A stretch of DNA of 64,000 bases from Thermogemmatispora carboxidivorans. Its GTDB lineage: Bacteria > Chloroflexota > Ktedonobacteria > Ktedonobacterales > Ktedonobacteraceae. Below the pieces are notes generated by a model. The model was not told the DNA's origin. It ran no database searches and saw only the letters and a list, made by a program, of their open reading frames with translations. The translations under genes and the position numbers were made by a program. Below are positions 34,091-43,888 of this stretch, in pieces. Numbering within the stretch: position 1 is the stretch's first letter; each line of letters begins with the position of its first letter. The DNA is taken from NCBI RefSeq assembly GCF_000702505.1, contig NZ_JNIM01000001.1, forward strand, positions 1,240,001-1,304,000, given 5' to 3'.

Positions 34091-34159
34091 AGCCTCGGAG
34101 TCCTGAGACTGAGAAGCCTCGAAAGAACTGGGCCGAGTAGGCCCCTACTCTCCGAGGCT
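34091..34159 (+). other. Structured intergenic element
   Basis: A 10-bp inverted repeat (AGCCTCGGAG 34091-34100 with CTCCGAGGCT 34150-34159) encloses a second hairpin (GAGTAG 34135-34140, CTACTC 34145-34150) and a partial repeat GAAGCCTCGA. It lies 300 bp before the ABC ATPase gene. Could be part of a leader RNA. Nothing else is seen from 34160 to 34445 apart from the AAAGGAGG of the ABC gene. Confidence 0.4.
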
Positions 34160-34461
34160 CCACCATTTACCCGTTTGATCCATCTCTATCTGCTCATCTG
34201 TTCCCTGACCTGACACTGACTGGTTGAGTGGCCTGCCTGGTTCGAGGTCCGTCATACGGCTCGTCCTGAGCAAAACCTGGCCAAGGCTGGCGACGCTATC
34301 CTTTGGGACAGATAGAAGGCTGGTCGAGCGGACATGGCAATAGGCCCTGATCGGTGGTATCTTGCCGGCCAAGAATGCTGGTTTCTCTCTTCGTTGGAAG
34401 GGAGCATGGGCCTGGCTGGGGACGGCTAGAGGACGCTCACAAGTAAAGGAGGTTTTACTGC

Positions 34462-35406
34462 ATGGCGGTGCAGCACCCGCTCCAAACGCTATCTAGAACA
34501 GCGATGGCAGATCAACAAGAAGAGCAAGACGCTGTCATTGTTGAAGAAGTCACAAAGGTCTTTACAAAGTCTCGCCCCTGGCTTCCCTGGCAGAAGGGCA
34601 AGGAAGAGCGCATAGTGCGGGCGGTGGATCACGTGAGCTTGCGGGTCAAGCGCCGCGAGATCATCGGTATTCTCGGCTCAAATGGCTCGGGCAAATCAAC
34701 GCTGATCCGCATTCTGTCTACACTGCTCATTCCTGATAGTGGACGAGTCGCGATCTTTGGCTACGACGTCGTGCGAGATGAGGCCATTGTGCGCCGCCTG
34801 ATCAACCGCGTGAGCGTGGAGGCTTCCTTCTTCAAGAAGCTTTCTCCTATGGAGAACCTGATCTATGCGGCCCGTCTTTACAACCTGCCAGGGCGCCTGG
34901 CTCGCGAGCGGATTGTCTCCATCCTGGAGCGCCTGGGGATCAGTGCCGCGCGCATTCAGCAGCCGCTGGAGGATATGTCGCGTGGCATGCAGCAGAAAGT
35001 CGCTATCGCGCGCGCGTTTCTAACGGCTCCCATTCTGCTCCTCTTAGATGAGCCAACGACTGGCCTCGATCCTCGCTCAAAGCTGGATGTGCAGGCCTTT
35101 GTCCGCGAGCTTCGCGAGGTGCATGATGCCACAATCTTGCTAACCACCCATGATCTGGAGGAGGCTGAGGCTCTCTGCGATCGGGTGGCGATTATCGATC
35201 AGGGCCGTATTGTGGCACTTGGCTCGATCGATGAACTAAAGCGGGAAGTGATGCACCAGGTGGGTTTACCTGATCTGGCGAGCATGCATCAGGTGTTCAT
35301 GCACTATACAGCCAGTCATCGCATCACGGAAGAGGACATTCTCCGCTATGGCAGCTGGGAAAGAGCCTTTGAAGCTTTAGAGGCTATGCGTGAAGAGGAG
35401 GAATAA
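34462..35406 (+). CDS. ABC transporter ATP-binding protein
   Basis: A 314-residue ATPase of a DrrA/CcmA-like exporter. Walker A is GSNGSGKST, the signature DMSRGMQQKVAIARA, Walker B ILLLDEPTTGLD, and the H-loop TTHD; the signature reads SRGMQ in place of LSGGQ, as is common in ABC-2-type export ATPases. The first 40 residues form a charged extension. The ATG follows AAAGGAGG by 9 nt. The permease gene begins 11 bp downstream, so the pair forms one transporter; the cargo is unknown. Confidence 0.93.
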   Translation: MAVQHPLQTLSRTAMADQQEEQDAVIVEEVTKVFTKSRPWLPWQKGKEERIVRAVDHVSLRVKRREIIGILGSNGSGKSTLIRILSTLLIPDSGRVAIFGYDVVRDEAIVRRLINRVSVEASFFKKLSPMENLIYAARLYNLPGRLARERIVSILERLGISAARIQQPLEDMSRGMQQKVAIARAFLTAPILLLLDEPTTGLDPRSKLDVQAFVRELREVHDATILLTTHDLEEAEALCDRVAIIDQGRIVALGSIDELKREVMHQVGLPDLASMHQVFMHYTASHRITEEDILRYGSWERAFEALEAMREEEE

Positions 35407-35417
35407 GAGGATCTTCT

Positions 35418-36260
35418 ATGATTTTTACTCCCTTAATTCATCGAGGGCGTGCAACCTACGCTTTCTTTGAGCGCAACTGGAACCTGACGAAACGCTACTG
35501 GGCCTGGGAAATCGTCTGGTTGCTCTACAACATCGTCAATGCTCTCAGCGTGACCTTCATCGGGGCTGCTGCTGAGCAGATTACCGGGGCCAAGGTCAAG
35601 TTTGACACCAACTCGCTGCTGTTGGTGCTCGTGATCGGTACCTCGGTCTGGTCCTACCTCAGTGTAACCTTCGACGGCGTAACCGACATTATCAATATGG
35701 AGCGCTGGGAGGGGACCATCGAATATACCTTCATGGCCCCTATCTCGCGCTTTACCCATATGGTCGGGAGCTGCCTTTACGCTGTAGCTCATGGACTGCT
35801 CTTTACGCTGATACAGCTGCTAATCATTGCAGCTTTCTTTCATATCGATCTGAGCCATGCAAATTACCTCTCGGCACTATTCCTACTGTTGCTAGGCAGC
35901 ATCTCGTTTATTGGCTTTGGCATTGGCGCTGCGATTTTGCCGCTGCTCTACACAGAGAAGGGCATGCAGATGTCGTTTATTGTCAAAGCCGTATTGCTGC
36001 TGGTATCGGGGGTCTACTACCCGATCTCGGTGTTGCCGGGCTGGATGCAGCCGCTGGCGCGTATTTCGCCCGCTACCTATGTGCTAGAGGGCCTGCGCGA
36101 AGCGATGATGCAAGGCCGACCTCTCTGGTCGCCTGAGATCTGGAGTTGTACCTGGCCCTTAATCCTGACGGGCCTGATTAGTGTACCAGCGAGTATCTAT
36201 GCTTTTAGCCTGGCGGAACGCTATGCCAAACGAACGGGGAAGCTGAAAAGGAATGGCTAA
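35418..36260 (+). CDS. ABC-2 type transporter permease
   Basis: A 280-residue membrane protein with about six membrane segments in the ABC-2 order and the family's late motif VSGVYYPISVLPGWMQPLARISPATYVLEGLREA. Partner of the ATPase gene directly upstream. Substrate not deducible; DrrB/NodJ-like permeases export drugs, polysaccharides or lipids. Confidence 0.92.
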   Translation: MIFTPLIHRGRATYAFFERNWNLTKRYWAWEIVWLLYNIVNALSVTFIGAAAEQITGAKVKFDTNSLLLVLVIGTSVWSYLSVTFDGVTDIINMERWEGTIEYTFMAPISRFTHMVGSCLYAVAHGLLFTLIQLLIIAAFFHIDLSHANYLSALFLLLLGSISFIGFGIGAAILPLLYTEKGMQMSFIVKAVLLLVSGVYYPISVLPGWMQPLARISPATYVLEGLREAMMQGRPLWSPEIWSCTWPLILTGLISVPASIYAFSLAERYAKRTGKLKRNG

Positions 36261-36392
36261 GGCCCAGGCCCCAGGTTCTGGCCTTGCTTGTGAGAGCCAG
36301 TGGCCCGGCTGATCTGCTCGTCTGCAGAGAGCCGGGCAGACTGGGGCTGGGCCGTGAGTCCCGTGGTTTCCCCTTCCAGAGGAGGACAACGG

Positions 36393-37115
36393 ATGGCCGT
36401 TTACTTGCGCGATCTGTCTGCGCGCGCTCCGATAGCCGCAGATCTACCGGCTGTCAAAGAACTGTTCGCCATCTGTGCACGAGTTGAAGGGGAGCTGGAG
36501 GGTCATGAGGAAGATGGAGATCTCAGCGCGAGCTGGCAGCGGATAGATTTCCAGCTCAGCAGCGACGCATGGTTAATTCTGACACGTCAGGGGCTGGTGG
36601 TGGGCTATGGCGCCGTTTGGCCTGTCAACGGCGACGGGGCTGAGGCCCCTCAAGGGAGCCGGTGGGCTTTCTGTGTGCGCGTGCACCCAGCCTACCGGGG
36701 AAGAGGCATCGGCACGCTTTTGCTGCGCCTGGTGGAGCAACGGGCACGCTCCGCCCTGGAAAACGTCGGGGACAGGGCCCGTGGCGGCGCCTTTCTCACG
36801 ACGACGGTGGCCTACAGCAACCGATGCGCACGAGCCTTGTTGGAGCGTGAGGGCTACCAGTTGGAGAGGAGCTTGTGGCACATCGTCATTGAGAGTCAGG
36901 CACAGGCGGCCTGGTCTGAGCGCCCGTACTTGACGCTGAAGCTGGAGCTGGAAGAGGAGGAGCATGCTGCCTCCGCTCCCAAAAGCCCGGCCCGCCTCTT
37001 GACTCCTACCGGGAGAACGATGGTGCGTCACTACTGCTGCTATGAAAAGCCGCTGTTACCGGGTGGACCCCCTCTTGAGAAAACAGAGCCGGGCGATGCC
37101 TCGCGCTGCCTCTGA
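36393..37115 (+). CDS. GNAT-family N-acetyltransferase
   Basis: A 240-residue acetyltransferase. The acetyl-CoA-binding motif A is FCVRVHPAYRGRGIGTLLLRLVEQRA (Q/RxxGxG/A form RGRGIG), followed by TTVAYSNRCARALLEREGYQLER typical of GNAT motif B. The last 50 residues are a polar tail. The ATG at 36393 has GAGGAGG; 31 further in-frame codons upstream are ignored. Substrate unknown. Downstream of the ABC permease by 132 bp. Confidence 0.88.
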   Translation: MAVYLRDLSARAPIAADLPAVKELFAICARVEGELEGHEEDGDLSASWQRIDFQLSSDAWLILTRQGLVVGYGAVWPVNGDGAEAPQGSRWAFCVRVHPAYRGRGIGTLLLRLVEQRARSALENVGDRARGGAFLTTTVAYSNRCARALLEREGYQLERSLWHIVIESQAQAAWSERPYLTLKLELEEEEHAASAPKSPARLLTPTGRTMVRHYCCYEKPLLPGGPPLEKTEPGDASRCL

Positions 37116-37315
37116 TTAACAGCGAGGGCTGGCCTTGTTCCCTTGCTCGTCAGGGACGACACCGCACGCCGAGAGCGAGGGTTAAGGCTGGCCTGCTTGA
37201 TTTTTGGAGAGGCTGAGGGAGGGGACGGCGTTACTTTCGTTCTGCCTCTCCCGTCCTGATGATAGAGAGCTGTTCGGGGGAACAATTTCATCAGCGAGAG
37301 AGAGGATTGTCATTG

Positions 37316-37522
37316 ATGCCACTGCTGGCTCTTTCTCTAAGCAGTGCTTCTGATTATCAGGGATTGCGTCTATTGTTACTCGTGCTCCTTATCGTAGCAG
37401 TCATCCTGCTGATCATTGGTGGAATCATTGCCGTTTGGACCTTACGCAGCTATCGCAAGGCTACAGCAGAGGGCCGCTATGGCCTCTCAGGCGAAGGTGA
37501 GGGCCAGATAGGGCGCTTCTAA
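37316..37522 (+). CDS. Small single-span membrane protein
   Basis: A 68-residue protein with a central, very hydrophobic helix (LRLLLLVLLIVAVILLIIGG), then a basic segment (WTLRSYRKATAEGRYG) that should face the cytoplasm. No family recognised. The ATG has GAGAGAGG upstream; a longer in-frame version from 37259 is possible. Confidence 0.6.
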   Translation: MPLLALSLSSASDYQGLRLLLLVLLIVAVILLIIGGIIAVWTLRSYRKATAEGRYGLSGEGEGQIGRF

Positions 37523-37679
37523 GGGAGGAGGAAGCTGGACAGGGGAGGCTGACTGCGAGTACTAACGGTGGCTTCACTAAGGCAGAGGAGGAAAAGCAGG
37601 TAAACGGCGAGGAAACTGATCTACGGGTGACGACAGGACGAGATAGGCAGGTAAGTTGGTTGGAAATTGAGGGAGCGAT

Positions 37680-39002
37680 ATGGTGCGGCGATCGGCCATC
37701 CCACTTATTTTGGGAACCTTTCTCTTGCGTGTCAATACAGGTGCTGGGGGCATCGTCCTGGGGTTGTTCCTGGCTCGCCTGGCTATCCATGCAGGCCATC
37801 ACATTACAGCTATTCAGGTGGGTCTGCTGGCTGTCGTCTACTATGCCACCGAGCTAACCCTCGCGCCGCTCATGGGAGCCTTGAGCGACCGCTGGGGACG
37901 ACGTCTCTTCATGGTGGTTGGCCCGCTGCTGGGGGTGTTGGTGATGCTACTGGTACCACTGACGCCAGCGGCCTCGCCGTTGCCTTTCTTGCTGACCTTG
38001 CAGGTGCTTTCGGGCCTGGTAACAGCCATGATCACGCCGGCGGTCCTGGGCTACCTGGCCGATTTGACCAGGCGAAATGAGCAGGGGCGCATGCGTGTCA
38101 TGGGCTTCTATGAGCTGGCAACCAGCGGAGGGATAGCCGTGGGGGTTGTTGTCGGCGGCTTCGCCTGGGATCGCTTTGGTCGCTGGGCTTTTGCTCTCTT
38201 AGCCCTCTTCTATACTTTGGTGACGCTCTGTATGCTCCTGGCTCCTCGTGTTGCCCAGGTCACTGAGCACACTGGTCCGGCGCTGCTGGTGAGACGCTAT
38301 CTGGCGATCTTACACAAGCCACGTCTCTTTATCTTTATTCCGGCCTGGATCTGTATTAGTGCCCTGCTGGGTATCTGGGTCAGCTCGCAGCTGCCTTTCT
38401 TACTCTCCCGTCCTGGACGCATGGGCGATCAGCTCTTAATGGGGATCATGAGCGGGCCTGGTGGGGGTGGTCGGCTGAGCCTGGTTCTGGGGAGCTATGT
38501 CCTCTTCTTCGGCCTCTCGCTCCTCTTCTGGGCCTGTTTTCTTGCTCATCTCCCCCGCCTGGTGATGATGCTTACCTCCGTGGCTGGCCTCTATCTGGGA
38601 GTAATGGCCCTCTGGGGCATGAATCACCGTCTCGGAGGTGATCTGGCCCCAGGGATCTGGATTCCCGTACTGCTGTTGGGTATCTTCGCTGAAAGCAGCT
38701 TTGCCCCTTCAGCCCTGGCTTATCTGGCCGATCTTACCGAAGAGAGTGCCATGGATCGCGGCCTGCTGATGGGCCTCTATTCGGTCTTCCTTGGCCTGGG
38801 TCAGTTGCTTGGCAATGGTCTGGCCGGCCTCTTCGCCCATCATCTCGGCTTTGATGGCCTGATCTGCCTGACGGCCATTCTCGGCCTGGTTGCGCTCCTC
38901 TCGCTGCTGACGCTTCTCCGTCTCGAACGGCATTACGCCGCTAAGGCCAAAGAGACAGGCGAAGCCTCAGTGGCCGAGCGCTCGCGTATCGCTTCTTTTT
39001 AG
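37680..39002 (+). CDS. MFS transporter
   Basis: A 440-residue major facilitator with about twelve hydrophobic segments. Motif A between segments 2 and 3 is GALSDRWGRRLF, and the repeat of it after the middle loop is degenerate. The central loop holds a KPRLFIFIPAW segment. Drug or metabolite export is likely but the substrate cannot be read from the sequence. It ends 27 bp from a convergent thioesterase gene. Confidence 0.9.
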   Translation: MVRRSAIPLILGTFLLRVNTGAGGIVLGLFLARLAIHAGHHITAIQVGLLAVVYYATELTLAPLMGALSDRWGRRLFMVVGPLLGVLVMLLVPLTPAASPLPFLLTLQVLSGLVTAMITPAVLGYLADLTRRNEQGRMRVMGFYELATSGGIAVGVVVGGFAWDRFGRWAFALLALFYTLVTLCMLLAPRVAQVTEHTGPALLVRRYLAILHKPRLFIFIPAWICISALLGIWVSSQLPFLLSRPGRMGDQLLMGIMSGPGGGGRLSLVLGSYVLFFGLSLLFWACFLAHLPRLVMMLTSVAGLYLGVMALWGMNHRLGGDLAPGIWIPVLLLGIFAESSFAPSALAYLADLTEESAMDRGLLMGLYSVFLGLGQLLGNGLAGLFAHHLGFDGLICLTAILGLVALLSLLTLLRLERHYAAKAKETGEASVAERSRIASF

Positions 39003-39029
39003 GTACAGTTCAGGGAGCGAGCTGGGCAA

Positions 39030-39503
39030 CTAGCCAGCGCGCTCATCGCTCGTGCCTTGCCCCTCGCGCGGGAAGATATAGAATGTGCTCAAGACCCGCG
39101 CTACCGCACGCGGTTCCTGCCTCTCCTGGCTCAGGTGATAGACTGTAGCCTCCAGTACCGCCGTAGTTCGACCCTGATGGATGATAGCGGCTTCCGCCAG
39201 CAATTGGCCGTCGCGCACGGCGCGGAGATAGTTAATCTTGGCCTCGATGGTCCCGGTGCGTGTCCCTGGTGGATAGGAGGCCAGAAGCGCCATAGCCATA
39301 GCCGTATCGGCCAAGGAAAAGATCACGCCACCGTGCACCAGTCCCTGGGGATGCATCAGCCGTGCATCGACCGTCAGGCGGACCCGTCCACGCCCTGGCT
39401 CTGCCGCCTCTACGCGCATGCCCAGCAGCTGACCGAAGCCCGGGCGCTGGTTGACCTGTTCTACGAACTGAAGAACGTCTTCTGTTGGCTGTTCCTGATC
39501 CAT
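39030..39503 (-). CDS. PaaI-family hotdog thioesterase
   Basis: A 157-residue acyl-CoA thioesterase. The diagnostic segment is HPQGLVHGGVIFSLADTAMAMAL, with the HGG loop and catalytic Asp of PaaI/YbgC-like enzymes, followed by TGTIEAKINYLRAV. Substrate unknown. Convergent with the MFS gene; smpB lies upstream on the same strand. Confidence 0.9.
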   Translation of the reverse strand: MDQEQPTEDVLQFVEQVNQRPGFGQLLGMRVEAAEPGRGRVRLTVDARLMHPQGLVHGGVIFSLADTAMAMALLASYPPGTRTGTIEAKINYLRAVRDGQLLAEAAIIHQGRTTAVLEATVYHLSQERQEPRAVARVLSTFYIFPREGQGTSDERAG

Positions 39504-39562
39504 TAGTGACTTTTTCCTCTATTCATCCTAAGAAAGTGAGATAGTGATCAGGTCCGTGGTTG

Positions 39563-39600
39563 TGCGGCTCCACTGCTTATAGGTGTGGAGTGGAGCCGCA
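39563..39600 (-). terminator. Terminator after smpB
   Basis: Perfect 12-bp stem TGCGGCTCCACT (39563-39574) with AGTGGAGCCGCA (39589-39600), beginning 12 bp beyond the smpB stop on the minus strand, 14-nt loop. The following U-tract is weak. Confidence 0.7.
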
Positions 39601-39612
39601 GCCGCATCGGCA

Positions 39613-40119
39613 TCAGCGGCGGCGCAGGGCGCGCTCCATCTCGCGACGGGCATCGCGCTCAGCGATCGCCTCCCGCTTGTCGTAGAGCTTGCGTCCGCGG
39701 CAGAGGCCCAGCTCAATCTTGGCGAGACCGCCTTTGAGATAGAGTTTCAAGGGGATGAGCGTCATTCCTTTCTGGCTGACCTTGCCCAGCAGCTGGTTGA
39801 TCTCGCGGCGGTGCAGCAGCAACTTGCGAGGGCGCAGCGGATCATGGTTGTAGATGTTTCCATGCTCGTAGGGGGCGATGTGCATATTTTCCAGCCACAG
39901 CTCGCCGTTTCTACCGATGGCGTAGGCGCCGCGTAGATTGACCTTGCCTGCGCGGATCGACTTAATCTCGGTGCCAGCCAGAGCGATCCCGACCTCTATC
40001 GTGCGCTCCACATCGTAATCATGGTAGGCCTGGCGATTGACGGTGATCACTTGCATTGGCTTGCCATCGCCCTGCGTCGGCTTTTTTGTTGTCGCCTGCT
40101 TTGCCAACTGCTTCGTCAT
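39613..40119 (-). CDS. smpB: SsrA-binding protein SmpB
   Basis: Binds the tRNA-like part of tmRNA and takes it to stalled ribosomes. The 168-residue protein has the family core [50 protein letters not shown] and the [10 protein letters not shown] and C-terminal [24 protein letters not shown] tail that enters the mRNA channel. An extra 20-residue Lys/Gln-rich N-terminal part is normal. The ATG at 40119 has GGAGGAGG upstream. Its RNA partner ssrA is at 5435-5802. Confidence 0.97.
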   Translation of the reverse strand: MTKQLAKQATTKKPTQGDGKPMQVITVNRQAYHDYDVERTIEVGIALAGTEIKSIRAGKVNLRGAYAIGRNGELWLENMHIAPYEHGNIYNHDPLRPRKLLLHRREINQLLGKVSQKGMTLIPLKLYLKGGLAKIELGLCRGRKLYDKREAIAERDARREMERALRRR

Positions 40120-40173
40120 AGGACCTCCTCCGAGTGCCAGCTCCCCTTGACACACAGACAAAAGCTGTCTACT

Positions 40174-40182
40174 AGTATAACA
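40174..40182 (-). promoter_or_regulatory. Extended -10 promoter of smpB
   Basis: On the minus strand TGT-TATACT, predicted start near 40167, giving a 5' leader of about 48 nt before the smpB ATG. No clear -35. Confidence 0.5.
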
Positions 40183-40331
40183 GCAATGTCGTTAGGAACA
40201 TCTTCACAGCGACCCCCGCATGGAGAAGAATGCGGAGTGAGGGGCGAGCGGCTCGGCAGTCCTGACTGAGTCGTCAGAGCTGGCAGCACAGCCAGTCTGC
40301 CAGGCGTTGCCCCAGGTGAGGAAGAGTATAC

Positions 40332-42758
40332 ATGCAGAAACCGAGAAGGTCAATTTTTTATGCGCTGGGCCAGGCGACCGTACGGGCGCGGTGGCTGATC
40401 CTGCTGCTCTGGTTGGTCCTGGCCCTTGTTGCCTTACCCTTTGCGCCACAAGCCGGCCAGGTGCTGCAGCCGGGGGGATTACTCAGTCCTGATGCCGAGT
40501 CGCAGCGAGCGCTCGATCTGCTCACCAGCAAGCTCCATCTCAATCCGACGGTGGTCCAGGTGATTTTCATCAGCCAGCGCTATCGAGCGGACAGCCCGCA
40601 ATTTGTCCAGCAGATGCAGCAAGCCCTCGCCGATGTGCGGAGCTGGTCTGAAGTAGCCAGCATCGTCACCTATCTAGACAATCCGCGCCAGATCTCGCTC
40701 GACCGTCACGGTGTCTATGCCAATGTCATGCTCAAGAGTGACCCCGACAGCGCGCCGCGTCTCTTGCCTGAGCTGGAGCGAAGGTTGCGTCCACAGCCGG
40801 ACCTGGAGATTCACGTTGGCGGCAGTCCTGTCTTCTACGAGGATATTCAGTTTGTCAGCGAGCGTGACCTGCGACGAGCTGAGCTGCTGGCCTTTCCATT
40901 TGCCCTCATTGCCCTGCTCCTGGTCTTTCGCTCTGTCATTGCCGCGCTCTTGCCCACCATCATCGGCGGCGGGGCGGTTATCGTGGCGCTTGCCATCATC
41001 TTTGGTTTGGGGCATCTCACTCCTCTATCGATCTTCGTCTTGAACATTACCACCCTGTTCGGCCTCGGTCTGGGGGTTGACTACTCCCTCTTCATGGTCA
41101 GCCGCTTCCGCGAAGAGTTAGCGCGCGGTCGCACGCCGGGCGAGGCCGTGGCCGTGACTGTGGCCACTGCTGGACGGGCTGTGACCTTCTCTGGCTTTAC
41201 CGTCTCGATTGGCCTCTTCGGGCTAACGTTCTTCCGCATCAACATGCTCCGCTCGGTTGGCCTGGGTGGCATGCTGGTCGTGATGCTCTGCGTCATAGCG
41301 GCCCTGACCCTGCTGCCGGCCATGTTGGCCATTCTAGGGACGCGCGTCAACGCCCTGCCTGTGCGCCTCTCCTGGTTGTGGCGCTGGTGGCGTCGACGGC
41401 GAGCCGCGCAGGCGGGTGCCCAGACGGAGGAAGAAGAAGTAGCTGTGGCTGGCGCACGCAGCGCTCTCATTCAGCCGCACCAGGGATTTTGGTATCGACT
41501 ATCACATCTAGTCATGCGCTATCCCTTGCGCTTCTTCTTCCCGGTCTTGATACTGCTTGTGGCTTTGGGCTTGCCCTTCCTGGCGGTCCGCTTTTCGGCG
41601 CCGGGGGCCTCGATTCTCCCTCAAGATGTCCCGTCACGCGCCTCCTACGACCTCTTGACCTCGCGTTTCAACGCGCGCGAGACGACGCCCATCCTGCTGG
41701 CTGTGCAGATGCAAGGCAATGTTCTGACGCCCGACAACCTTGCCTTGCTCTATCGCTACGTCCAGCGGCTAGAGGCTGATCCGCGCGTGGCCCGCGTCGA
41801 CAGCATTGTGAGCGCTGACCCACGTCTGACCTTACAAGAATATGAGCTGCTCTACACTCACCCGCAGCTCATTGCTGATCCCTATTTGTCCGGTCTGCTC
41901 AAATCCTCGGTCGCGGGCAACCTGGCGATGGTGACAGTCATCAGTAAGTATGACATGCTCTCGGAGCAGTCAGAGGAGCTGGTGGTAACCATTCGCAACA
42001 CGCCGCCGGGGCCGGGGATGCATGTGCTTGTCGCCGGGGGGAGCGCCAGCAACATCGACTATGTCGAGGCTCTCTATGGAGATTTCCCGAAGGCGGCGCT
42101 TATTGTGGCTGGCATCACCTATGTCGTGCTCCTGCTGCTCTTCCGCTCGGTGCTGCTGCCGCTCAAGGCCATCCTCATGAATACGCTGTCCATCCTGGCC
42201 AGCTATGGCGCCCTGGTCGTCATCTTCCAGGAGGGCTTCTTGCATCAGCTGCTCGGCTTCACGCCCCTTGGCTTCGTCGAAGCCTCCAGTCCCATTCTGC
42301 TCTTCTGCTCGCTCTTCGGCCTCTCGATGGATTACGAGGTCTTTCTGCTCTCCCGGGTGCAAGAAGCCTACTGGGAGAGCGGTGACAATACCCAGGCCGT
42401 GGCTCTGGGCCTGCAACGCAGCGGAGGAATCATCACCAGTGCTGCGGCGATCGTCGTGGTGGTGAGCGCCTGCTTTGCTACCGCTGACATGATCCTCGTC
42501 AAGGCTCTCGGCCTGGGGATGGCCCTGGCTGTCATCAGCGACGCCACGCTCGTTCGCGGACTGCTCGTGCCGGCAACCATGCGGCTTTTGGGCAATCTGA
42601 ACTGGTGGCTACCGTTTGTCGGGGTCCAGCGCCGGCCTACGCTCCTGACTGAAGAGGGAGGAGACCGCCGCGAGGCCAGCGGTGAGGGAGGGGCAGTAGT
42701 GAGCAATGAGGGAGAGCAACATGCTCCTCCCCGATCCCAGCAAGGAGGAAGACTATGA
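40332..42758 (+). CDS. MMPL-family RND exporter
   Basis: An 808-residue inner-membrane exporter of the MmpL/YdfJ group. It has two repeats, each a membrane helix, a large periplasmic-type loop and five more helices; the first core shows LGLGVDYSLFMVSRFREEL and the second LFGLSMDYEVFLLSRVQEAY, the proton-relay Asp-Tyr segments of MMPL proteins. A charged cytoplasmic segment joins the halves (about 350-385). MMPL proteins export lipids, glycolipids or drugs. The last 4 bp overlap the next gene, a lipoprotein, so they probably act together. Confidence 0.94.
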   Translation: MQKPRRSIFYALGQATVRARWLILLLWLVLALVALPFAPQAGQVLQPGGLLSPDAESQRALDLLTSKLHLNPTVVQVIFISQRYRADSPQFVQQMQQALADVRSWSEVASIVTYLDNPRQISLDRHGVYANVMLKSDPDSAPRLLPELERRLRPQPDLEIHVGGSPVFYEDIQFVSERDLRRAELLAFPFALIALLLVFRSVIAALLPTIIGGGAVIVALAIIFGLGHLTPLSIFVLNITTLFGLGLGVDYSLFMVSRFREELARGRTPGEAVAVTVATAGRAVTFSGFTVSIGLFGLTFFRINMLRSVGLGGMLVVMLCVIAALTLLPAMLAILGTRVNALPVRLSWLWRWWRRRRAAQAGAQTEEEEVAVAGARSALIQPHQGFWYRLSHLVMRYPLRFFFPVLILLVALGLPFLAVRFSAPGASILPQDVPSRASYDLLTSRFNARETTPILLAVQMQGNVLTPDNLALLYRYVQRLEADPRVARVDSIVSADPRLTLQEYELLYTHPQLIADPYLSGLLKSSVAGNLAMVTVISKYDMLSEQSEELVVTIRNTPPGPGMHVLVAGGSASNIDYVEALYGDFPKAALIVAGITYVVLLLLFRSVLLPLKAILMNTLSILASYGALVVIFQEGFLHQLLGFTPLGFVEASSPILLFCSLFGLSMDYEVFLLSRVQEAYWESGDNTQAVALGLQRSGGIITSAAAIVVVVSACFATADMILVKALGLGMALAVISDATLVRGLLVPATMRLLGNLNWWLPFVGVQRRPTLLTEEGGDRREASGEGGAVVSNEGEQHAPPRSQQGGRL

Positions 42759-43888
42759 GCACGCGGCCTCAGCGAGACCACCGTCCTGGGAAGCTGCTCT
42801 GTCTAGTGCTGGTGCTGCTGGCGGGGCTAAGCGGCTTGAGTGCCTGCGCCTTTCCGGGCATTCCTGCGACATCTGCGCAGCTACCCGTGGTGCCGGCCAC
42901 AACGCAGGCGACGCCCTTGCCCCCTATTCGGCTGCCGCAGGACGAGGCACCGCATAAGGACCTCACCGAGTGGTGGTATTACACGGGCCATCTCCAGGCC
43001 CGTGCCAGCGACGGGAGCCTCCGACGCTATGGCTTCGAACTGGTCTGTTTTCAGGTATTGCGCAGCAACCTGCCCCCTGTCTATGCAGCCCACTTTGCCA
43101 TCAGCGACATCAGCCGTGGCCAGTTCCACTTTGCCCAGCAGCGTATCCTACAGCTTGAACCCTCCTCGACGGGGGCGACCAGCCAGGGAGGCTTTCAGCT
43201 CCAAGTCGGCCCCTGGCGCCTGCAGGGCCACAATGGAGAGGATCAGCTGGCCGCAGTCATGCCAGACTATGCCCTGCAGCTGCAGCTCCAGGCGCTCAAG
43301 CCAGTCGTCTTACATAATGGCAACGGCCTGATCACCTATGGTCTGGCAGGCTTCTCCTACTATTACTCGCGCACCCGTCTGGCTGCCAGCGGCTTCCTGG
43401 TTGATCACGGCCAGAGGCTGACAGTCACCGGTCTGGCCTGGATGGACCACCAGTGGGGAAACTTCCTCACTCTGGCTGGCAGCGGCTGGGATTGGTTCAG
43501 CCTGCAGCTCAATGATAGCAGCGAGCTGATGCTCTATCTGATCCGCGATGCCAGCAAGCAGGTCATCTCGACCTATGTGAGCTTTATTGACGCCGATGGA
43601 CAGGACCATCTCTTGCCGGCCCAGGCCCTACGCGTGCAGCCCCTGGCGACCTGGCTGAGTCCGGTGACCCATGCGCGCTACCCTTCTGGCTGGCGGATCA
43701 CCATTAGCGATACCCGTTTCTCTGCCCAGCTCATTCTTCAGCCAGAGCTGAAAGATCAAGAGTTGGTCACCTACCAATCGACCGGCAACGCCTACTGGGA
43801 AGGGGCCGTGAGCATTGCAGGGCAAAGTAGTGGCCGCCCTGTCAGCGGGGAAGGATATGTTGAACTGACTGGCTATGCACCTGCGTAA
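42755..43888 (+). CDS. CrtC/AttH-like secreted lipoprotein (lipocalin-like)
   Basis: A 377-residue predicted lipoprotein. The signal peptide ends in a lipobox LSAC (Cys31). The body matches the lipocalin-like/CrtC (AttH) pattern: HKDLTEWWYYTGHL near the start, FSYYYSRTRLAASG, and GLAWMDHQWGNFLTLAGSGWDWFSLQL. The family includes carotenoid 1,2-hydratase, but most members are secreted proteins of unknown function, and there is no carotenoid gene here, so I do not assign that reaction. Overlap of 4 bp (ATGA) with the MMPL exporter suggests a shared lipid-handling task. Confidence 0.88.
   Translation: MSTRPQRDHRPGKLLCLVLVLLAGLSGLSACAFPGIPATSAQLPVVPATTQATPLPPIRLPQDEAPHKDLTEWWYYTGHLQARASDGSLRRYGFELVCFQVLRSNLPPVYAAHFAISDISRGQFHFAQQRILQLEPSSTGATSQGGFQLQVGPWRLQGHNGEDQLAAVMPDYALQLQLQALKPVVLHNGNGLITYGLAGFSYYYSRTRLAASGFLVDHGQRLTVTGLAWMDHQWGNFLTLAGSGWDWFSLQLNDSSELMLYLIRDASKQVISTYVSFIDADGQDHLLPAQALRVQPLATWLSPVTHARYPSGWRITISDTRFSAQLILQPELKDQELVTYQSTGNAYWEGAVSIAGQSSGRPVSGEGYVELTGYAPA

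Noticed and set aside
34091..34163. tRNA-like end (paired arms followed by CCACC)
   Set aside because: Outer stem is 10 bp, there is no T-loop GTTCRA and no anticodon arm of normal form.
42755..43888. Carotenoid 1,2-hydratase (CrtC) function
   Set aside because: Only the fold is shared; protein is a lipoprotein beside an MMPL exporter with no carotenoid genes near.
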